From Guyanagaster necrorhizus (Eukaryota > Basidiomycota > Agaricomycetes > Agaricales > Physalacriaceae), in assembly GCF_019112545.1 (NCBI RefSeq), contig NW_025064892.1, positions 849,921 through 913,920 on the forward strand: a stretch of DNA of 64,000 nt. Direction: 5' to 3'. How positions within the stretch are numbered: position 1 is the first letter of the stretch; each line of letters begins with the position of its first letter. The position numbers were made by a program, and so were the translations under genes. Of this stretch, positions 60,707-64,000 are shown piece by piece. A model generated the notes under the pieces. That model was not told where the DNA came from and did not search any database. It saw only the letters and a list, made by a program, of their open reading frames with translations.

Positions 60707-61167
60707 TGTTATGATTTTTCTTATTTTCTTTGCATTTAACTCTTATTTGTGCTTAGTCAGAGTATTTAGACCAGTGCTTAGAACTGTGAGATAGGCTTAG
60801 TCATCACAATAAGCTGATCTGTCATTGTCCTTTGATATAATGACAAACTCTCGATAATATACAACAATCTTTTTATAGATAGTAGTGACACCCAAAGACA
60901 ATGGATACAAAGATCTGGACTAACACAACAGGCAGTAATATATTTATCTTAATGGATGTATAGTATATAAATAGAACAACTCTCATTGGTATAACCTCAG
61001 CTTTAAGCTAAAGTTTATTTATATTATTTCACTCTTAAGCCTCTTGTCAAATGGCCTTGAAGTATACTGATCAACAAAGCACAATAGTGGACTCAGGCAT
61101 AACTGTATGAAAGCAATACAGTGTCTGTTTATTATGTGTTTAGATTATGTGTGACTTAGATCTAACA
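60707..61167 (+). repeat. 5' LTR of chromovirus C (461 bp)
   Basis: Starts TGTTATGATTTTTC and ends GATCTAACA. TATATAAA is at 60964-60971 and GCTTTAAGCTAA at 61000-61011. Gag follows on the plus strand. The left flank is CAAAA; the partner duplication would lie beyond the window. Confidence 0.87.
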
Positions 61168-61168
61168 A

Positions 61169-61180
61169 TTAGCTTGAAGC
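61169..61180 (+). promoter_or_regulatory. Primer-binding site of chromovirus C
   Basis: TTAGCTTGAAGC pairs with GCTTTAAGCTAA in the LTR at 11 of 12 positions. The mismatch is a single transition in the LTR. Confidence 0.67.
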
Positions 61181-61225
61181 CTCTGCTTCTCTTTTCTTAC
61201 ACACAATAAATATAAAGAAAACTGA

Positions 61226-61456
61226 ATACCACTATTGAATATCTCATCTTCAGATCTTACCAATGACTTTTTTAAGCTATTAGCTTTCATCATTGAAACA
61301 CTTTTAGGCTTATTGGTCATCATTCAACTTTGCTGCAGATGATAATCAGTTACAGCTTAGATAGTCAGACACTATCAAGCATTCCAACAAGTACAGCAGA
61401 TCCTATAAAATGTCATCTCTGACCTCCTCTTTGATAATATTCCTCTCTCTGCCTGA
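61226..61456 (+). pseudogene. ORF0 of chromovirus C
   Basis: 77 codons including a TGA after Ser-Ala, as in Y. The start codon is now ATA in the context AAGAAAACTGAATACC. The reading gives SSDLTNDFFKLLAF, then ETLLGLLVIIQLCC, then stops and IVRHYQAFQ, VISDLLFDNIPLSA. Gag is in the +1 frame. Confidence 0.58.
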
Positions 61457-64000
61457 GTCTCCTTCCAACCTCAGATCAGAACCATACCAGAAGCTCAGTC
61501 TAGTGGCTTAGATATATAGGATGATCAAGAAGAAATAAAACACACCTACCCTCCTCAAAGAAATACTAGCAGAAACAGCAACAATCATCTTATAGACTTT
61601 AGGAACCCATGGATCCCATCCTTCATCCTGAACTATGAGGATGAGGATCTCTCCAGTGACTTCTTTGATGATGAACTGTCCTCTGACATTGACCACAGTA
61701 GTCATGGAGCCACTGATCTCTGGTCCAATGATGAGGAGCTGCATGAGCCCTGAGAGGAGCATCTTACAGCCAGAAACAATGAGAGCAAAAGACTTTATGC
61801 TCAGCTTATTCTGAAGAGAGATTCCCAAAATGATTACAATACAATCAGACAGACCAGCAATGATTCTGCCACCAATGCATCAGAGGTGGCCAACTGAGCT
61901 TTCACTTGGTATAAAGAAAAAAGATATAACTGACAGTGGCAATAAAAGCAGCATCATCTGAAAGTCACCATCTGGAGATCTAGTTTCTCAGTCTGATATG
62001 GCCAAGGAACCTCAGACTCCTCTTTTAGAGAGTCCAGCACTCCAGCAAGAAGTGAAACTGATTCTTAGACAGAGTCAACTGAGGTAGTCACTGCTAGTAA
62101 AGCCACCTGATGCATCAATTATTCTTCTCATTCCCAAACTGACAGTATCACCAACACTGATACCATTTCTTCCTATGCTAAATCTATATTTGATGCCTAC
62201 AAGCTTTGAGTCCCTAAAAATACTCACATCTCTGACCACAGTCTCTGGCAATTCCTGGGCAGAAGAGTTGCAGCACTCTTCTTTAACCTTTAATACTACA
62301 GAAACTTCCATGTCTATTGCTGAGAACTGGAGGAACACTAAGCAATGGTGGCCATTGCAGAGACATTGAGATTGGTGCTAGCTGATCTGTCAACCAGTCT
62401 TCTTCTTCAACTATCAACAACAAAGCTGGACTCAGCACATGAATCAGCAATCAGCTTGCCAGTGACTATCAAAGCCTCCACTTTATCTATCTGTGACCAG
62501 CCTGAGAACTTCTCTATTGAGGACAGTGAGTGTGAGAAAAGTGATAAGGGCAAGGATGAGAGGGATGATAAGGAAGGCCTCTATAGACTGAAGGAGTTCA
62601 TAAAATATGTAAATGATAAGATAGATGAAGAAGCACTGAGAGAAGAAATACAAAGAGCCAGAGAAGAGGAATATCAGAACTTATATCAAGTGGCATTCCT
62701 ATGGTGAGATGCTAATTGGCTAGCATTGAGCATGAGACAGAAGTATATTGATGCAGATAACTTAGAGCAGTAGGATATTTTGCAATATTTCACCACTAAA
62801 CATGCTATTACTATTTATAACAGAAGGCATCCAGAGGATCAACTTGGTGACTTGCCAAAATACAAGTCCAAGTTTGACATTCAACTGATGTCATGAACTC
62901 TGTCCACTGCTCTGAAGTGAGCCATCTACATGACTCTATCAATCCAAACCAACAAGAGCCAATACTTCTACACTATGCTATTAATCTAATCTTCAGCAAC
63001 TCAGCTGTCTAGGTCTCAACTACAGCTGATCACTTGACCTGCTGGATTCTAAAACCCATAAACCAGCAAAGAAAGCTGGCTCCTTGATAGACAACTGCCA
63101 TTAGACAAAGCCAAGAGTAGTAGGAAGGAGCCAGTTAAGGATGACCCTGAGACCATCTGATTGGGATTCATCATATGAGATGGAGTAATTGTGTGAAAAG
63201 AAGCAGCATCTATGGGAAGTCCTATTATATATGATAACTCTCTTTACTCATTCTCTGAGCCACCAACCAAATGATGATATCCATCTTTCAATCAATGGCT
63301 GAACCCAATGAGAGTACTACCTGAAAACACTGCTATCCTATAGTGTTGACCTGATCTATTAAGGAAACCCCACTCTTTTAAGAGTGTTTCTAATAACATC
63401 AACCACTTTCTTATAGACTGTAAGCAGTACTTTAAGGTCTACACAGCTTTTTTGGAAACTAACATAAATAAAGTGGCCTTTGCATCCTTGTACCTCAAGG
63501 ATAAGACAAAAACATGGTGGATCCTAATTTCTCTGAACTTCTATTTAACAATCAGACAGCACTATCTACTGTCATCCTGGCCAGTTTTCAAACAGATGTT
63601 AACTGACAAATTTATTGACCCAGCAGTGCAAGAAGTCCACAAGTTGAAGATCAAAAAGTACAAGATGGGCAACAAGTCAGCCACTGAATACTTCAATGAA
63701 CTAGAACAACTCACCAAACTCACTAGAATATAAGATGATATCAATAATGATGGAAGAATGGTTGAAGTGCTCAAATAGATTGCCCCATCTTTTTATATCA
63801 AGATGATATCAGACATTGAGATGAACATTCTGAAGGGGTATAACATATAAAAAAAACAGGTCATAGAGATGTACAAGAAATAGCAGCACCAGAAGGCAGA
63901 GCAGATGAACTTGCAGGAGTACTGCAAACCAACCCAGCCAACAAATTCAAAGACTGGCAACCAAACCAGCAAAACCCCTATCTCATCAATGACTAGCATT
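61410..64000 (+). pseudogene. gag of chromovirus C, running off the window
   Basis: Starts at ATG 61410 (MSSLTSS), the Y-equivalent place. N-terminal blocks include PYQKLSLVA and, after frame changes, YEDEDLSSDFFDDEL (61631-61690). An acidic segment is at about 62520-62580 (KGKDERDDKEG). A helical segment LREEIQRAREEEYQNLY matches FTQLYQEQ of Y. The capsid domain at 63452-63733 is open for 94 codons (KDKTKTWWILIS, DPAVQEVHKLKIKKYKMG, ATEYFNELEQL). The knuckle and pol would lie to the right of the window. Confidence 0.85.

Noticed and set aside
1..64000. CRISPR arrays, operons, ribosome binding sites, rRNA and tRNA genes.
   Set aside because: No spaced direct repeats or RNA gene signatures were seen, and the content is that of a fungal nuclear repeat region.

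Overview
This window is a nest of LTR retrotransposons with no recognisable host gene, rRNA, tRNA or CRISPR. The Gag/protease/RT styles (chromodomain Ty3/gypsy elements with a D-S-G-C-T-G-S protease, a second gypsy family whose RT carries the QALMNHLF block, and a copia element with a Y/T-D-D RT) suggest a basidiomycete fungus, probably an agaricomycete. That assignment rests on family resemblance, not on a host marker. Nearly everything except one insertion is CpG-poor and full of C-to-T/G-to-A transitions, as expected of cytosine methylation or RIP-like decay.

Layout. 1-3408 and 11952-12370 are two halves of an old plus-strand chromovirus (A). It was split by a much younger complete chromovirus (Y, 3409-11946, minus strand, 529-bp LTRs, target duplication GCTAT). 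A copia element begins at 12371 with a 210-bp LTR and runs into an assembly gap (16694-17378). 17379-18509 is an unidentified repeat whose partial inverted copy (45352-45546) abuts the second gap (45547-46531). 18510-20151 and 21490-25954 are 5' ends of two more minus-strand chromoviruses (D, E), separated by a charged coding remnant and a 497-bp LTR of gypsy family 2. 26276-27988 is a plus-strand chromovirus fragment (F). It meets a 127-bp-arm palindrome (27989-28260) made of family-2 RT sequence, followed by a family-2 element (G) to its LTR at 32972-33485. 33486-34829 is a family-3 chromovirus remnant (H), followed by a second complete chromovirus (I, 34830-42797, 458-bp LTRs, target duplication GTTTA). 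42803-47799 is AT-rich with little that can be named. 47800-54399 holds two tandem family-3 chromovirus 3' halves (J, K). 54400-56259 is the 3' end of another family-1 element (L). 56260-60706 is a plus-strand element (B) with an internal deletion and a solo LTR in its integrase. 60707-64000 is the 5' end of a further plus-strand element (C) inserted in B.

Functional reading. Family-1 elements share a common plan: LTR with TATA box, a 12-nt primer-binding site just inside the 5' LTR that is complementary to the LTR about 35 bp after the TATA box (self-priming of the Tf1 type), a small upstream reading frame with a hydrophobic segment (called ORF0 here), gag with a CCHC knuckle, pol in the -1 frame (protease, RT, RNase H, DD35E integrase, chromodomain), a polypurine tract and the 3' LTR. 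The best candidates for something not previously described are the ORF0 reading frame conserved across copies and the covarying self-priming pair. No element appears intact; Y is the closest, with at least 13 nonsense codons in one otherwise uninterrupted pol frame.
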